The notes under the pieces are model-generated. The model saw only the letters and a list, made by a program, of their open reading frames with translations. It was not told the DNA's origin and did no database searches. Positions 1 through 7,814 of a stretch of 22,382 nt of DNA are shown here, in pieces (position 1 is the stretch's first letter; every line of letters starts with the position of its first letter). Origin of the DNA: Halieaceae bacterium UBA6060 (GTDB lineage Bacteria > Pseudomonadota > Gammaproteobacteria > Pseudomonadales > Halieaceae); assembly GCA_002428935.1 (NCBI GenBank), contig DIYG01000064.1, positions 1 through 22,382 on the forward strand, written 5' to 3'. A program made the position numbers and the translations under genes.

Positions 1-632
1 TTTGCATCCGAACGGGCCAGGGCATCCACCAGGGCGTAAGCCAACACATGGGGTAAATGACTCGTAGCGGCCAAAACCGCATCGTGCTCGTCCACCGCCA
101 TGGTCGCCACGGAGGCCCCCGCCGCCTGCCATAACTTCGCGACCGTGGTCAGAGCCACGGGATCACTGCTGGCCTGAGGCGTCAGAATCACCCGGTGTCC
201 GGCGAACAATTCCGCCCGGGCCGCGGTAACCCCGGAGCGCTCGGAACCGGCAATGGGATGCCCCGGGATATAGCGGGCCGCCGCGGCATCACCCAACGCC
301 GTGGCCGCTTCACACAAAGGCCCTTTGACGCTGGCGACATCGGTAATGCAGGTTGCGCTCCCGGGAGCCTGGAGCATCGCTCGCAGGAGGTCCTCGCAGG
401 CTACCGTGGGCGCGGCCAAGACCGCCACGTCTACCTGGCTCATAAGATCGGCGAGGGAGTCTGTTGCACCATCAATAACGCCTCGCCTATGCCCTTCCGC
501 CAGCACCTTAGAACTCTGATCCCAGGCGATAATAGAGCTGACCGCCTGGGCCTTACGGAGGGCCAGCGCCAGGGATCCTCCGATGAGTCCCAGACCGACA
601 ACACCGATGCGCGGCTTGGCGTCTCTCTCCAT
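1..632 (-). CDS. tyrA: Prephenate dehydrogenase (N-terminal part, cut by window edge)
   Basis: NAD(P)-dependent enzyme of tyrosine biosynthesis that oxidatively decarboxylates prephenate in the cytoplasm. About 210 residues are visible, starting with MERDAKPRIGVVGLGLIGGS. This contains the Rossmann dinucleotide motif GLGLIGG at residues 13-19. Further along are VAVLAAP, the family motif GHPIAGSERSG and the conserved SHLPHVLAYAL stretch. The C-terminal part lies outside the window, so it cannot be seen whether the gene is fused to aroA, as in some pseudomonads. The ATG lies 8 nt after the pheA stop with no clear Shine-Dalgarno sequence, which suggests translational coupling. In Pseudomonas a hisC aminotransferase gene lies between pheA and tyrA; here it is absent. 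Family assignment is secure; the exact substrate preference (prephenate or arogenate) is not. Confidence 0.93.
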   Translation of the reverse strand, partial: MERDAKPRIGVVGLGLIGGSLALALRKAQAVSSIIAWDQSSKVLAEGHRRGVIDGATDSLADLMSQVDVAVLAAPTVACEDLLRAMLQAPGSATCITDVASVKGPLCEAATALGDAAAARYIPGHPIAGSERSGVTAARAELFAGHRVILTPQASSDPVALTTVAKLWQAAGASVATMAVDEHDAVLAATSHLPHVLAYALVDALARSDA

Positions 633-640
633 AGCAGGCT

Positions 641-1780
641 TTAAAGGACAGCGCGGGGGTAGGAGCCCAAAGGCTTGAGCAAAATTGACTGCTCTTCGAG
701 TTCGCGCATGATTTCCAGCACCGCAGGGTCCTGCATGTGACCTTCGAATTCGATAAAGAATACGTAGGCCCACTTTTCCGTTCTCGAGGGACGGGTATCG
801 ATACGGGTGAGACTGACCCCGTGACGACGGAAAGGATCAAGAAGGGTAAACAGGGCACCGGGTTTGTTGCGACTGGAAACCACGATGGAGGTTTTATCGG
901 CACCGCTGGGCGGTACTTCGCCGCGACCGATAACCAGAAAGCGCGTGGTATTGTCCGCCGCATCTTCGATGTGTTCGGCGAGGGGCTCAAGGCCGTAGGC
1001 CTCGGCGGCCATATCACCGGCCACCGCCGCTGTCCCTGGTGTCACCGAGGCAATCCTTGCCGCCTCACCGTTACTGCTGACCGCTTGCTTTTCTACTCCC
1101 GCCCAGTGGGTCTCCAGCCAGTTGCGACACTGCGCAAGCGCCTGTTGGTGGGCACAAATACGGCTGATGTCCTCCGCTCGCGCTCCAGGAGCGGCGAGCA
1201 AATGATGGCCGATGCGCAGCTCGACCTCTCCGGATATTTTCAGCGGGGAGTCAATGAATGAATCCAGCGTATGGCTGACCATGCCTTCTGTGGAATTCTC
1301 CACCGGCACCAGACCGTAATTGCACTGTCCGGACTCGACCTCGCTAAACACCATATCGATGGTCACCTGGGGCACGCACACCGCCGCATGGCCGAAGTGC
1401 TTCAGAGCCGCCGCCTGGGTAAAGGTGCCCTCGGGCCCCAGGTAAGCAACTTGCAGGGGTTTCTCCAGGGCCAAGCACGCCGACATGATCTCGCGAAACA
1501 CGTGAGCGACGGTGGGTCCTTCCAGAGGGCCCTGGTCCCGATCGATGATCCGCTTGAGTACCTGTGCCTCTCGCTCAGGCCGGTAGTACACGACCTCCTG
1601 ATCGGATTCACCACGGCTCCGAGCGGCCTGGACCGCCTCGAGTTTGATGGCGGCCACGCGCTGAGCGCAGCGCGCCCGCTGAGCGATGAGATCCTGAATC
1701 TGTGCGTCGATGGCATCGATGTCCGCACGCACCTCATCAAGGTTGCGCTGATCGCCGCCGTTTCGCTCTCCGTCGCTCAC
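641..1780 (-). CDS. pheA: Bifunctional chorismate mutase / prephenate dehydratase (P-protein)
   Basis: Converts chorismate to prephenate and then to phenylpyruvate in phenylalanine biosynthesis. The protein is 379 aa, normal for a P-protein. An AroQ-type chorismate mutase domain occupies about residues 12-105 (DIDAIDAQIQDLIAQRARCA, then YRPEREAQVL). Prephenate dehydratase covers about 108-285, with GPEGTFT, ENSTEG and the catalytic TRF motif at 279-281. An ACT regulatory domain covers about 298-372 (KPGAL, then TRPSRTEKWAYVFFIEFEGH). The start is taken as GTG at 1780, because the reading frame is open further upstream into serC but homology begins here (SDGERN, then the mutase helix). It lies 10 nt after the serC stop. 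The ligand motif usually written ESRP reads DTRP here, and the linker before YRPERE is longer than usual. Feedback control by phenylalanine is expected from the ACT domain but is not proven. Confidence 0.96.
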   Translation of the reverse strand: MSDGERNGGDQRNLDEVRADIDAIDAQIQDLIAQRARCAQRVAAIKLEAVQAARSRGESDQEVVYYRPEREAQVLKRIIDRDQGPLEGPTVAHVFREIMSACLALEKPLQVAYLGPEGTFTQAAALKHFGHAAVCVPQVTIDMVFSEVESGQCNYGLVPVENSTEGMVSHTLDSFIDSPLKISGEVELRIGHHLLAAPGARAEDISRICAHQQALAQCRNWLETHWAGVEKQAVSSNGEAARIASVTPGTAAVAGDMAAEAYGLEPLAEHIEDAADNTTRFLVIGRGEVPPSGADKTSIVVSSRNKPGALFTLLDPFRRHGVSLTRIDTRPSRTEKWAYVFFIEFEGHMQDPAVLEIMRELEEQSILLKPLGSYPRAVL

Positions 1781-1790
1781 TGTAGGCAAC

Positions 1791-2870
1791 TCAACCGTGC
1801 TGGCTCTCGAAGTCCTGCATGAAGGCCACGAGGGCTTCCACCCCCGCCATGGGCATGGCGTTGTAGATGCTCGCGCGCATACCGCCCACGGAACGGTGGC
1901 CCTTGAGATTAAGCATGCCCGCCTCTTCCGCCTGGGCGAGGAATACCTTGTCCAGTTCACTATCGGCCAGGGTAAAGGGCACATTCATCCAGGATCGGTC
2001 GGCCATGGCCACGGGATTGCCGTAGAAGTCACTACTGTCTATAGCGCTGTATAAGGCCGCCGCTTTTTTCTGGTTCGCTTTGGCCATCGCGACCAGCCCC
2101 CCCTGCTCCTCCAACCAAGCAAACACCAGACCGGCCAGATAGATGGAGTAAGTGGGCGGGGTGTTGTACATGGACGCGCCCTTGTCCATGGTCTCCCAAT
2201 TCAACATAGCCGGGCAGCTGGCCAGGGCCCGGCCAAACAACTCCCGACGGACGATGACCAGGGTCAGTCCCGCGGGACCAATGTTCTTCTGCGCCCCGGC
2301 ATAGATCACATCATAGTCATCGACGGAAATGGGACGGGACAGAATCGTCGACGACATATCTGCGACCAGCGGCGCGTCACTTTGAGGCACCCAGTGGAAC
2401 TCGATGCCATCGATGGTTTCATTGGGTGTCGTGTGCAGATAGGCGGCGCCCTCCACGGAAATCCAAGCGTCCTGGGGCGGTATGGCCCGAGGAGCGTCCG
2501 TCGTTGCCGACGCGATCTCGATCACCTCGCCGTAGCGCTTACCCTCGGCCATGGCTTTGCGAGACCATTGCCCGGTATTGGTGTAGGTCAGCGCGCCACC
2601 CTTGGCAGCAAGATTCAGGGGCACGGCCGCGAACTGTGTCGACGCGCCGCCCTGAAGAAACAGCACGGCGAACTCGTCGCTGATCCCAAGCAGACGGCGA
2701 AGGCTCGCTTCCGCTGCTTCCACGGTGCCGACCACCTCCGATGAACGGTGGCTCATTTCCATGAACGACATGCCCGTCGCATGCCAATCGAGCATCTCTG
2801 AGGAGGCCCGCTCCAGCACTGCCTCGGGGAGCACTGCGGGTCCGGCGCAAAAGTTAAATTTACGTGTCAT
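1791..2870 (-). CDS. serC: Phosphoserine aminotransferase
   Basis: PLP enzyme that makes 3-phosphoserine from 3-phosphohydroxypyruvate with glutamate. The same enzyme also serves pyridoxal phosphate biosynthesis by acting on the erythrose-4-phosphate-derived substrate. The 359-aa length is typical. The N-terminus FNFCAGPA is the family signature, followed by FMEMSHRS, the PLP-phosphate region GGASTQF, and the Schiff-base lysine K195 in YAGAQKNIGPAG. The C-terminal GHRSVGGMRASIYNA is also characteristic. The ATG overlaps the gyrA stop codon by one base (TGATG), so translation is probably coupled to gyrA. The order gyrA-serC-pheA is widespread in gammaproteobacteria. Identification is very secure. 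Confidence 0.97.
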   Translation of the reverse strand: MTRKFNFCAGPAVLPEAVLERASSEMLDWHATGMSFMEMSHRSSEVVGTVEAAEASLRRLLGISDEFAVLFLQGGASTQFAAVPLNLAAKGGALTYTNTGQWSRKAMAEGKRYGEVIEIASATTDAPRAIPPQDAWISVEGAAYLHTTPNETIDGIEFHWVPQSDAPLVADMSSTILSRPISVDDYDVIYAGAQKNIGPAGLTLVIVRRELFGRALASCPAMLNWETMDKGASMYNTPPTYSIYLAGLVFAWLEEQGGLVAMAKANQKKAAALYSAIDSSDFYGNPVAMADRSWMNVPFTLADSELDKVFLAQAEEAGMLNLKGHRSVGGMRASIYNAMPMAGVEALVAFMQDFESQHG

Positions 2871-5464
2871 CAGCTTTCCGTTGCGCCGTCATCGATATCA
2901 GTTGTTGTGACGCTTTCGGTTCCCTCGGTTTCCGCATCCCCCGTGTCCGCAATCCGCTCCACCTGAACCAGGTTTTCACCGGGTTTGGTGCGGATAATGC
3001 GAACACCCTGAGTGTTTCGTCCGAGTTGGGAAACCTCGTTGGCCGGGGTTCGCACCAAGGTGCCTTGATTGGATATGAGCATCAACTCATCGCCATCAAA
3101 GACCTGCAGGGCCCCAACAAGACGACCGTTACGAGCCGAACTGGCCATGGCAATCACCCCTTTACCGGCGCGCCCTTTCGTCGGGAACTCACTCACGGCG
3201 GTACGTTTGCCGTAGCCGTTCTCGCTCACGGTTAGCACGCTGCCTCGTTCATCGGGCACCAGCAGCGCGATCATGTGGTGACCATCGGCGAGGTTTATTC
3301 CCCGTACGCCGCGGCTGGCGCGCCCCATGGGCCGCACCTCGGTCTCGCGAAAACGCATACTCTTGCCTTCACTACTGAGGAGCATGACATCACAGTCGCC
3401 GTCGGTGATCGCCGTACCCACAAGTACGTCGCCCTCTTCAAGAACGATGGCCCGAAGTCCCGCCGATCGCGGTGCAAAGCTCGCCAGATCGGTTTTCTTG
3501 ACATAGCCATTAGCGGTGGCCATGAAGATAAAGCGGTTTTCCGTTTCTTTTTCCAGCGACAGGATGGACGTCACTCGCTCGCCTTCATCCAACTGCAGGA
3601 GATTGACCATGGGCCGCCCTCGAGATGCCCGCCCGGCCACGGGAATCTGGAAAACACGAATCCAGTAGACCTTGCCGAAGTTTGAAAAACACAGCAGGGT
3701 GTCGTGGGTGTTGGCAATGAGCAGGTGCTCGACGAAGTCCTCGTCTTTTACCGTGAGAGCGGCCTTACCCATACCACCCCGACGTTGCACCTGATACTCA
3801 GCCAGGGGCTGGGTCTTTGCGTAACCGCCATGGGATAGGGTGACCACTCGATCTTCCGGTGTGATGAGATCTTCGGCGGTTAGGTCTTCCTGGGAATCGC
3901 GAATCTCCGTGCGACGCTCATCGCCAAACTCCGTCGCGACTTCTTCAAGCTCCTCGCGGATAACCTGCAATAGACGCTCCGGGTCCTCCAGGATATCCAG
4001 AAGATCGGCAATCTCCGCCAGTTTGTCCTGGTACTCCTTGAGGAGCTTTTCATGCTCCAGACCCGTAAGCCGGTGCAAACGCAGATCGAGGATGGCCTGG
4101 GCCTGGGCCGGCGATAGGCGATACTGACCATCGTGGAGTCCAAAGGCGGCATCGAGATCGTCGGGACGGCAGGCGGCGGCACCCGCCCGCTCCAGCATGG
4201 CCGTAACCTCACCGGGTATCCAACGCTCGGCCAGCAGTCCTTCCCGGGCTTCCGCGGGGCTCGGTGAAGCCTTGATGAGTTCGATAATGCGATCGATATT
4301 CGCCAGTGCTATGGCCAGACCTTCCAGCACATGGCCACGCTCGCGGGCTTTTCGCAGCAGATAGACCGTGCGGCGAGTCACCACCTCGCGGCGATGGCGG
4401 AGGAAAGCCTCCAGAATTTCTTTGAGATTGAGAACCTTGGGTTGCCCGTCGACAAGGGCGACCATGTTGATGCCAAACACGCTCTGCAAAGCAGTCTGGG
4501 CGTACAAATTATTCAGCACCACATCGCCGATTTCGCCCTTACGCAGTTCGATCACGATGCGCAGGCCGTCTTTATCGGACTCATCCCGCAGCTCGCTGAT
4601 GCCCTCGATCTTCTTCTCTTTGACCAATTCCGCAATGCGCTCAATCAGCCGGGCTTTGTTCAGCTGGTAGGGAATCTCGTGAACGATGATCGTATCGCGG
4701 CCGGATTTTTCGTTAACGATTACCTCGGCCTTGGCACGGACATAGATGCGCCCACGACCCGTTCGATAGGCCTGAACGATCCCCGCACGGCCATTGATGA
4801 TCGCCGCTGTGGGGAAATCCGGGCCCGGCAAATAGCGCATGAGATCATCGATGGTAGCGTCGGGATCGCTGATCAATGCCAGACAAGCGTTCACTACTTC
4901 GCGGAGGTTGTGCGGTGGAATATTGGTAGCCATTCCCACCGCAATCCCCGCCGAACCGTTGACCAGGAGATTGGGAACCCGGGTCGGCAACACTGCGGGG
5001 ATCTGTTCCGTGCCGTCGTAGTTGTCGACGAAATCGACGGTTTCCTTGTCGAGATCAGAGAGCAAGGAATGGGCGATCTTCGCCATGCGAATTTCGGTGT
5101 AGCGCATAGCAGCGGCGGAATCGCCATCGATGGAGCCAAAATTGCCCTGCCCATCGACCAGCATGTAACGCATGGAGAACGGTTGCGCCATACGCACGAT
5201 GGTGTCGTAAACCGCGGAGTCACCGTGGGGGTGGTACTTACCGATCACATCACCGACCACGCGAGCAGACTTCTTGTACGCCTTGTTCCAGTCGTTGTTC
5301 AGCTCGTTCATTGCGAACAGCACACGCCGGTGTACCGGTTTGAGGCCATCGCGAACATCCGGTAAAGCTCGTCCGACAATAACGCTCATGGCGTAGTCAA
5401 GATAGGACTGCTTGAGCTCGTCCTCGATGGTGACGGGAGAGATCTCCCTGGCTAGTTCACCCAT
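2870..5464 (-). CDS. gyrA: DNA gyrase subunit A
   Basis: Subunit of the ATP-dependent type II topoisomerase that introduces negative supercoils; it carries the DNA cleavage/religation tyrosine and the DNA-wrapping C-terminal domain. The 864-aa length is close to E. coli (875). The catalytic Tyr122 lies in AAAMRYTEIRM. The quinolone region reads HPHGDSAVYDT, with Ser83 and Asp87 (same numbering as E. coli), so the classical fluoroquinolone resistance changes are absent. The C-terminal beta-pinwheel carries a GyrA box, QRRGGMGK, which separates it from ParC. The protein ends in a short acidic tail rich in Asp, Glu and Thr. It is the first gene of a minus-strand cluster with serC, pheA and tyrA. 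A weak GGAT element precedes the ATG. Confidence 0.99.
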   Translation of the reverse strand: MGELAREISPVTIEDELKQSYLDYAMSVIVGRALPDVRDGLKPVHRRVLFAMNELNNDWNKAYKKSARVVGDVIGKYHPHGDSAVYDTIVRMAQPFSMRYMLVDGQGNFGSIDGDSAAAMRYTEIRMAKIAHSLLSDLDKETVDFVDNYDGTEQIPAVLPTRVPNLLVNGSAGIAVGMATNIPPHNLREVVNACLALISDPDATIDDLMRYLPGPDFPTAAIINGRAGIVQAYRTGRGRIYVRAKAEVIVNEKSGRDTIIVHEIPYQLNKARLIERIAELVKEKKIEGISELRDESDKDGLRIVIELRKGEIGDVVLNNLYAQTALQSVFGINMVALVDGQPKVLNLKEILEAFLRHRREVVTRRTVYLLRKARERGHVLEGLAIALANIDRIIELIKASPSPAEAREGLLAERWIPGEVTAMLERAGAAACRPDDLDAAFGLHDGQYRLSPAQAQAILDLRLHRLTGLEHEKLLKEYQDKLAEIADLLDILEDPERLLQVIREELEEVATEFGDERRTEIRDSQEDLTAEDLITPEDRVVTLSHGGYAKTQPLAEYQVQRRGGMGKAALTVKDEDFVEHLLIANTHDTLLCFSNFGKVYWIRVFQIPVAGRASRGRPMVNLLQLDEGERVTSILSLEKETENRFIFMATANGYVKKTDLASFAPRSAGLRAIVLEEGDVLVGTAITDGDCDVMLLSSEGKSMRFRETEVRPMGRASRGVRGINLADGHHMIALLVPDERGSVLTVSENGYGKRTAVSEFPTKGRAGKGVIAMASSARNGRLVGALQVFDGDELMLISNQGTLVRTPANEVSQLGRNTQGVRIIRTKPGENLVQVERIADTGDAETEGTESVTTTDIDDGATES

Positions 5465-5627
5465 GAATCATCCATTGATTTTCAGTATTAACAGGCCCGA
5501 CAAGACGGCGGCGACACCCTCGGCGAACCTCCATCGACGGCAAACTCCTTGGATGAATTACCCACCCAGAGGTCCTGCCGAATTGACTGGAAAGCTACCG
5601 TCATCGCCGGCGGAAAAGCACCCGACA

Positions 5628-5633
5628 TAAGCG
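5628..5633 (-). promoter_or_regulatory. Candidate -10 element for gyrA
   Basis: The minus strand reads TATACT here, close to the sigma-70 consensus. No good TTGACA-like hexamer lies 16-18 bp upstream. If used, the gyrA messenger would have an untranslated leader of roughly 155 nt. The call rests on the -10 match and the position alone. Confidence 0.3.
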
Positions 5634-5717
5634 ATCAAGTATACCGTCTAAGGGGCCCCCAAGGCTATGCGCCGGGCCGTCTCCAGGGGGCTCTCAGCGG
5701 CTCTCCTGCGGCCACGC

Positions 5718-5723
5718 TATACT
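5718..5723 (+). promoter_or_regulatory. Candidate -10 element for the deaminase-ubiG cluster
   Basis: The plus strand reads GCTATACT, a good sigma-70 -10 hexamer (TATACT), about 60 bp before the deaminase ATG. The expected -35 position has no clear match. It is the best promoter candidate for the plus-strand cluster that follows. Confidence 0.35.
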
Positions 5724-5769
5724 GCGCCGCCCGTCGGCCCCGAAGAGGCCGTTTTGGCGACTTTGTGCA

Positions 5770-5781
5770 GGAGATATCTCC
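5770..5781. repeat. 12-bp perfect palindrome over the deaminase ribosome binding site
   Basis: GGAGATATCTCC reads identically on both strands. It contains the Shine-Dalgarno GGAG and ends 3 bp before the ATG at 5785. It could be an operator that blocks transcription or translation initiation. A palindrome of this length is also expected a few times by chance in a window of this size. Confidence 0.4.
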
Positions 5782-5784
5782 CCC

Positions 5785-7107
5785 ATGATTGACCCATCGG
5801 CCCGTGCCGATCTGATCATCAGTGCCGACTGGCTGATCCCCGTGGAACCGACCCAGACGGTCCTTAAGGACAAAGCGGTGGTCGTGCAGGGTGGAACCAT
5901 CAGCGAAGTCCTGGATCGATCCGAGGCCGCCAGGCGGCCAACGGAGCAGCGCATCGACCTGCCCGGACACGTGCTCTTGCCCGGTCTAATCAACGCCCAT
6001 GGCCATGGCGCAATGAGTCTTCTGCGCGGCTACGCCGACGACCTCCCGCTTATGCCCTGGCTCGAGGATCACATCTGGCCCGCAGAAGGTGCTCACGTCA
6101 GCGCAGATTTCGTCCGCGATGGCTCGAGCCTGGCCCTGGCGGAGATGCTTCTTGTGGGCACTACCACCTTCAGTGATATGTACTTCTTCCCCGATGTGGT
6201 GGCGGAAGTGGCAAGCCGCACGGGAATGCGCTGCCAGTTGGCATCACCGGTCTTTGATATGCCCAGCGCCTGGGGCAGCGGTGCCGACGAGTACATCAGT
6301 AAAGCTCTGGCGCTACGAGATCACTGCAAGGGCCGAGAGCGAATCACCGTCGCCTTTGGCCCTCACGCCCCTTACACCGTGGCGCTCGATAAACTGGAAA
6401 AAATTGCCACGTACGCGGCTGAACTCGATATGCCCGTACATATCCACCTCCATGAAACCGCGGGAGAGGTGCTGGCAGCAGTGGAGGCCCGCGGGGAACG
6501 CCCCATCGACACGCTCCAGCGTATCGGCCTGTTGGGCCCCCGCACCCAATGCGTCCACATGACAGACCTGGGCGAGCAAGACATCGGCACCCTGGCACAA
6601 ACGGGAGCGCAGGTAATCCACTGCCCTCAGTCGAATATGAAGTTGGCCTCGGGGACCTGTCCCGTACCACGTCTGCTCGCCGCGGGCGTTAACGTCGCCC
6701 TGGGGACCGATGGCGCAGCCAGCAACAACGACCTGAATTTGTTCAATGAGATGCACAGCGCAGCGCTTCTGGCCAAACTTTCCAGTGGCGATCCGACGGT
6801 TCTCGATGCGGCGCAGACCCTGGAACTGGCCACCCTGGGCGGCGCCCGAGCCCTGGGCCTTGAGGATGTAACCGGCAGCATCGTGGTGGGCAAACAGGCG
6901 GACCTGATTGCCGTTGACCTGTCGGGCCCATCCACCCAACCGCTATACAAGCCCTTGTCGCAATTGGTCTACGCCTGCACCGGTGCCGAAGTCACGCACA
7001 GTTGGGTGGCCGGTGCAGCGCTCATGGAAAATCGCGAACTGAAAACCCTCGATGTCGACGCCACCATCGCCCGGGCTCGGGAATGGGGCCGGAGGATCCA
7101 AGCATGA
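5785..7107 (+). CDS. mtaD: 5'-methylthioadenosine / S-adenosylhomocysteine deaminase-like amidohydrolase
   Basis: Cytoplasmic metal-dependent TRZ/ATZ-family amidohydrolase, predicted to deaminate 5'-methylthioadenosine (to methylthioinosine) and/or S-adenosylhomocysteine. The protein is 440 aa. Visible metal and active-site residues are His72 and His74 in NAHGHGAMSLLRGYADDLP, His194 in GPHAPYT, His221 and catalytic Glu224 in HIHLHETAGE, and Asp309 in ALGTDGAASNNDL. HCPQSNMKLASG is also a family block. The ATG is preceded by GGAG with 11-nt spacing. A deaminase of this type sits between gyrA and ubiG in Pseudomonas aeruginosa, where the homologue has been reported as an MTA deaminase; that species also has mtnA there, which is missing here. 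The last four bases (ATGA) overlap ubiG. Other adenosine-like substrates cannot be excluded. Confidence 0.85.
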   Translation: MIDPSARADLIISADWLIPVEPTQTVLKDKAVVVQGGTISEVLDRSEAARRPTEQRIDLPGHVLLPGLINAHGHGAMSLLRGYADDLPLMPWLEDHIWPAEGAHVSADFVRDGSSLALAEMLLVGTTTFSDMYFFPDVVAEVASRTGMRCQLASPVFDMPSAWGSGADEYISKALALRDHCKGRERITVAFGPHAPYTVALDKLEKIATYAAELDMPVHIHLHETAGEVLAAVEARGERPIDTLQRIGLLGPRTQCVHMTDLGEQDIGTLAQTGAQVIHCPQSNMKLASGTCPVPRLLAAGVNVALGTDGAASNNDLNLFNEMHSAALLAKLSSGDPTVLDAAQTLELATLGGARALGLEDVTGSIVVGKQADLIAVDLSGPSTQPLYKPLSQLVYACTGAEVTHSWVAGAALMENRELKTLDVDATIARAREWGRRIQA

Positions 7108-7814
7108 CTCAGCACGCCAACGTCGATGAAACGGAAATAGCCAAATTCGAGGCCCTCGCCGCCCGCTGGTGGGACCCCGATGGTGAGTTTCGTCCGCTTC
7201 ATGAAATCAATCCCCTGCGGGCAAACTGGATCGATGAGCGCTCCCCCGTGGCCGGCCAGCGGCTTCTCGATGTAGGCTGCGGCGGCGGCATTCTCGCCGA
7301 GGCCATGGCCCAGCGCGGCGCATCAGTCACCGCCATCGACATGGGCACCGGCCCCCTGGAAGTGGCGCGTCTTCATCAACTGGAATCGGGGGTGCAGGTT
7401 GAGTACCAGCAAAGCACCGCCGAAGCCATGGCGGAGCAACACCCCGAGGCCTTTGATGTGGTGTGCTGTCTTGAAATGCTGGAACACGTACCTGACCCAG
7501 GCGCGGTGATTCAAGCCTGCGCGGACCTCACGCGCCCCGGTGGCAACGTGTATTTCTCCACCATCAACCGTAATCCCAAGGCCTTTCTATTTGCCATTGT
7601 GGGGGCAGAGCACATTCTGCGCCTACTTCCAGCGGGCACCCATGAGTACGAGAAGTTCATTCGTCCATCGGAACTCGCGGGATGGATACGCGCGGCAGGC
7701 TTGAATCTTGAGGGCATGACCGGCCTAACCTACAACCCCCTGAGCAAACGCTATCGCCTTGCTCGCAGCGATGTCTCCGTCAATTACATGGTTCGCACGA
7801 GCAAACCTGCATGA
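7104..7814 (+). CDS. ubiG: Ubiquinone biosynthesis O-methyltransferase
   Basis: SAM-dependent methyltransferase that carries out both O-methylations of ubiquinone biosynthesis at the membrane-associated Ubi complex. The protein is 236 aa (E. coli 240). The start ATG at 7104 is fixed by a strong GGAGGA seven bases upstream and by homology (the family N-terminus NVDETEIAKFEALAARWWDP). SAM motif I is LLDVGCGGGILAE at about 54-66, the acidic motif is VTAIDMG, and FDVVCCLEMLEHVPDP follows. The later blocks FSTINRNPKAFLFAIVGAE and GTHEYEKFIRPSEL are diagnostic of UbiG. It overlaps the deaminase upstream and the phosphatase downstream by ATGA, so the three are almost certainly cotranscribed and translationally coupled. 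The product SAH is a plausible substrate of the upstream enzyme. Confidence 0.97.
   Translation: MTQHANVDETEIAKFEALAARWWDPDGEFRPLHEINPLRANWIDERSPVAGQRLLDVGCGGGILAEAMAQRGASVTAIDMGTGPLEVARLHQLESGVQVEYQQSTAEAMAEQHPEAFDVVCCLEMLEHVPDPGAVIQACADLTRPGGNVYFSTINRNPKAFLFAIVGAEHILRLLPAGTHEYEKFIRPSELAGWIRAAGLNLEGMTGLTYNPLSKRYRLARSDVSVNYMVRTSKPA

Larger units (their letters stand above)
5465..5784. promoter_or_regulatory. Divergent gyrA / amidohydrolase intergenic region
   Basis: A 320-bp stretch between divergently transcribed gyrA and the deaminase gene, with no convincing protein-coding gene. It must hold promoters for both directions. I see one TATACT hexamer on each strand (listed separately), a GC-rich self-complementary CGGCC...GGCCG followed by TTTT near 5734-5755, and a 12-bp palindrome over the deaminase ribosome binding site. 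Short open frames run through it but lack start signals and family resemblance. Transcription starts cannot be placed from sequence alone. Confidence 0.6.

Noticed and set aside
1271..1822. A 183-codon open frame on the plus strand opposite pheA
   Set aside because: It lies wholly opposite the well-conserved pheA domains and starts without a ribosome binding site; long antisense frames are common in GC-rich DNA.
4331..5365. A 344-codon open frame on the plus strand inside gyrA
   Set aside because: It is the antisense of a fully conserved gyrA coding region, with no family resemblance of its own and no ribosome binding site.
2870..5464. Could the topoisomerase be ParC, or carry quinolone resistance
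   Set aside because: The GyrA box QRRGGMGK is present and Ser83 and Asp87 are the wild-type residues.
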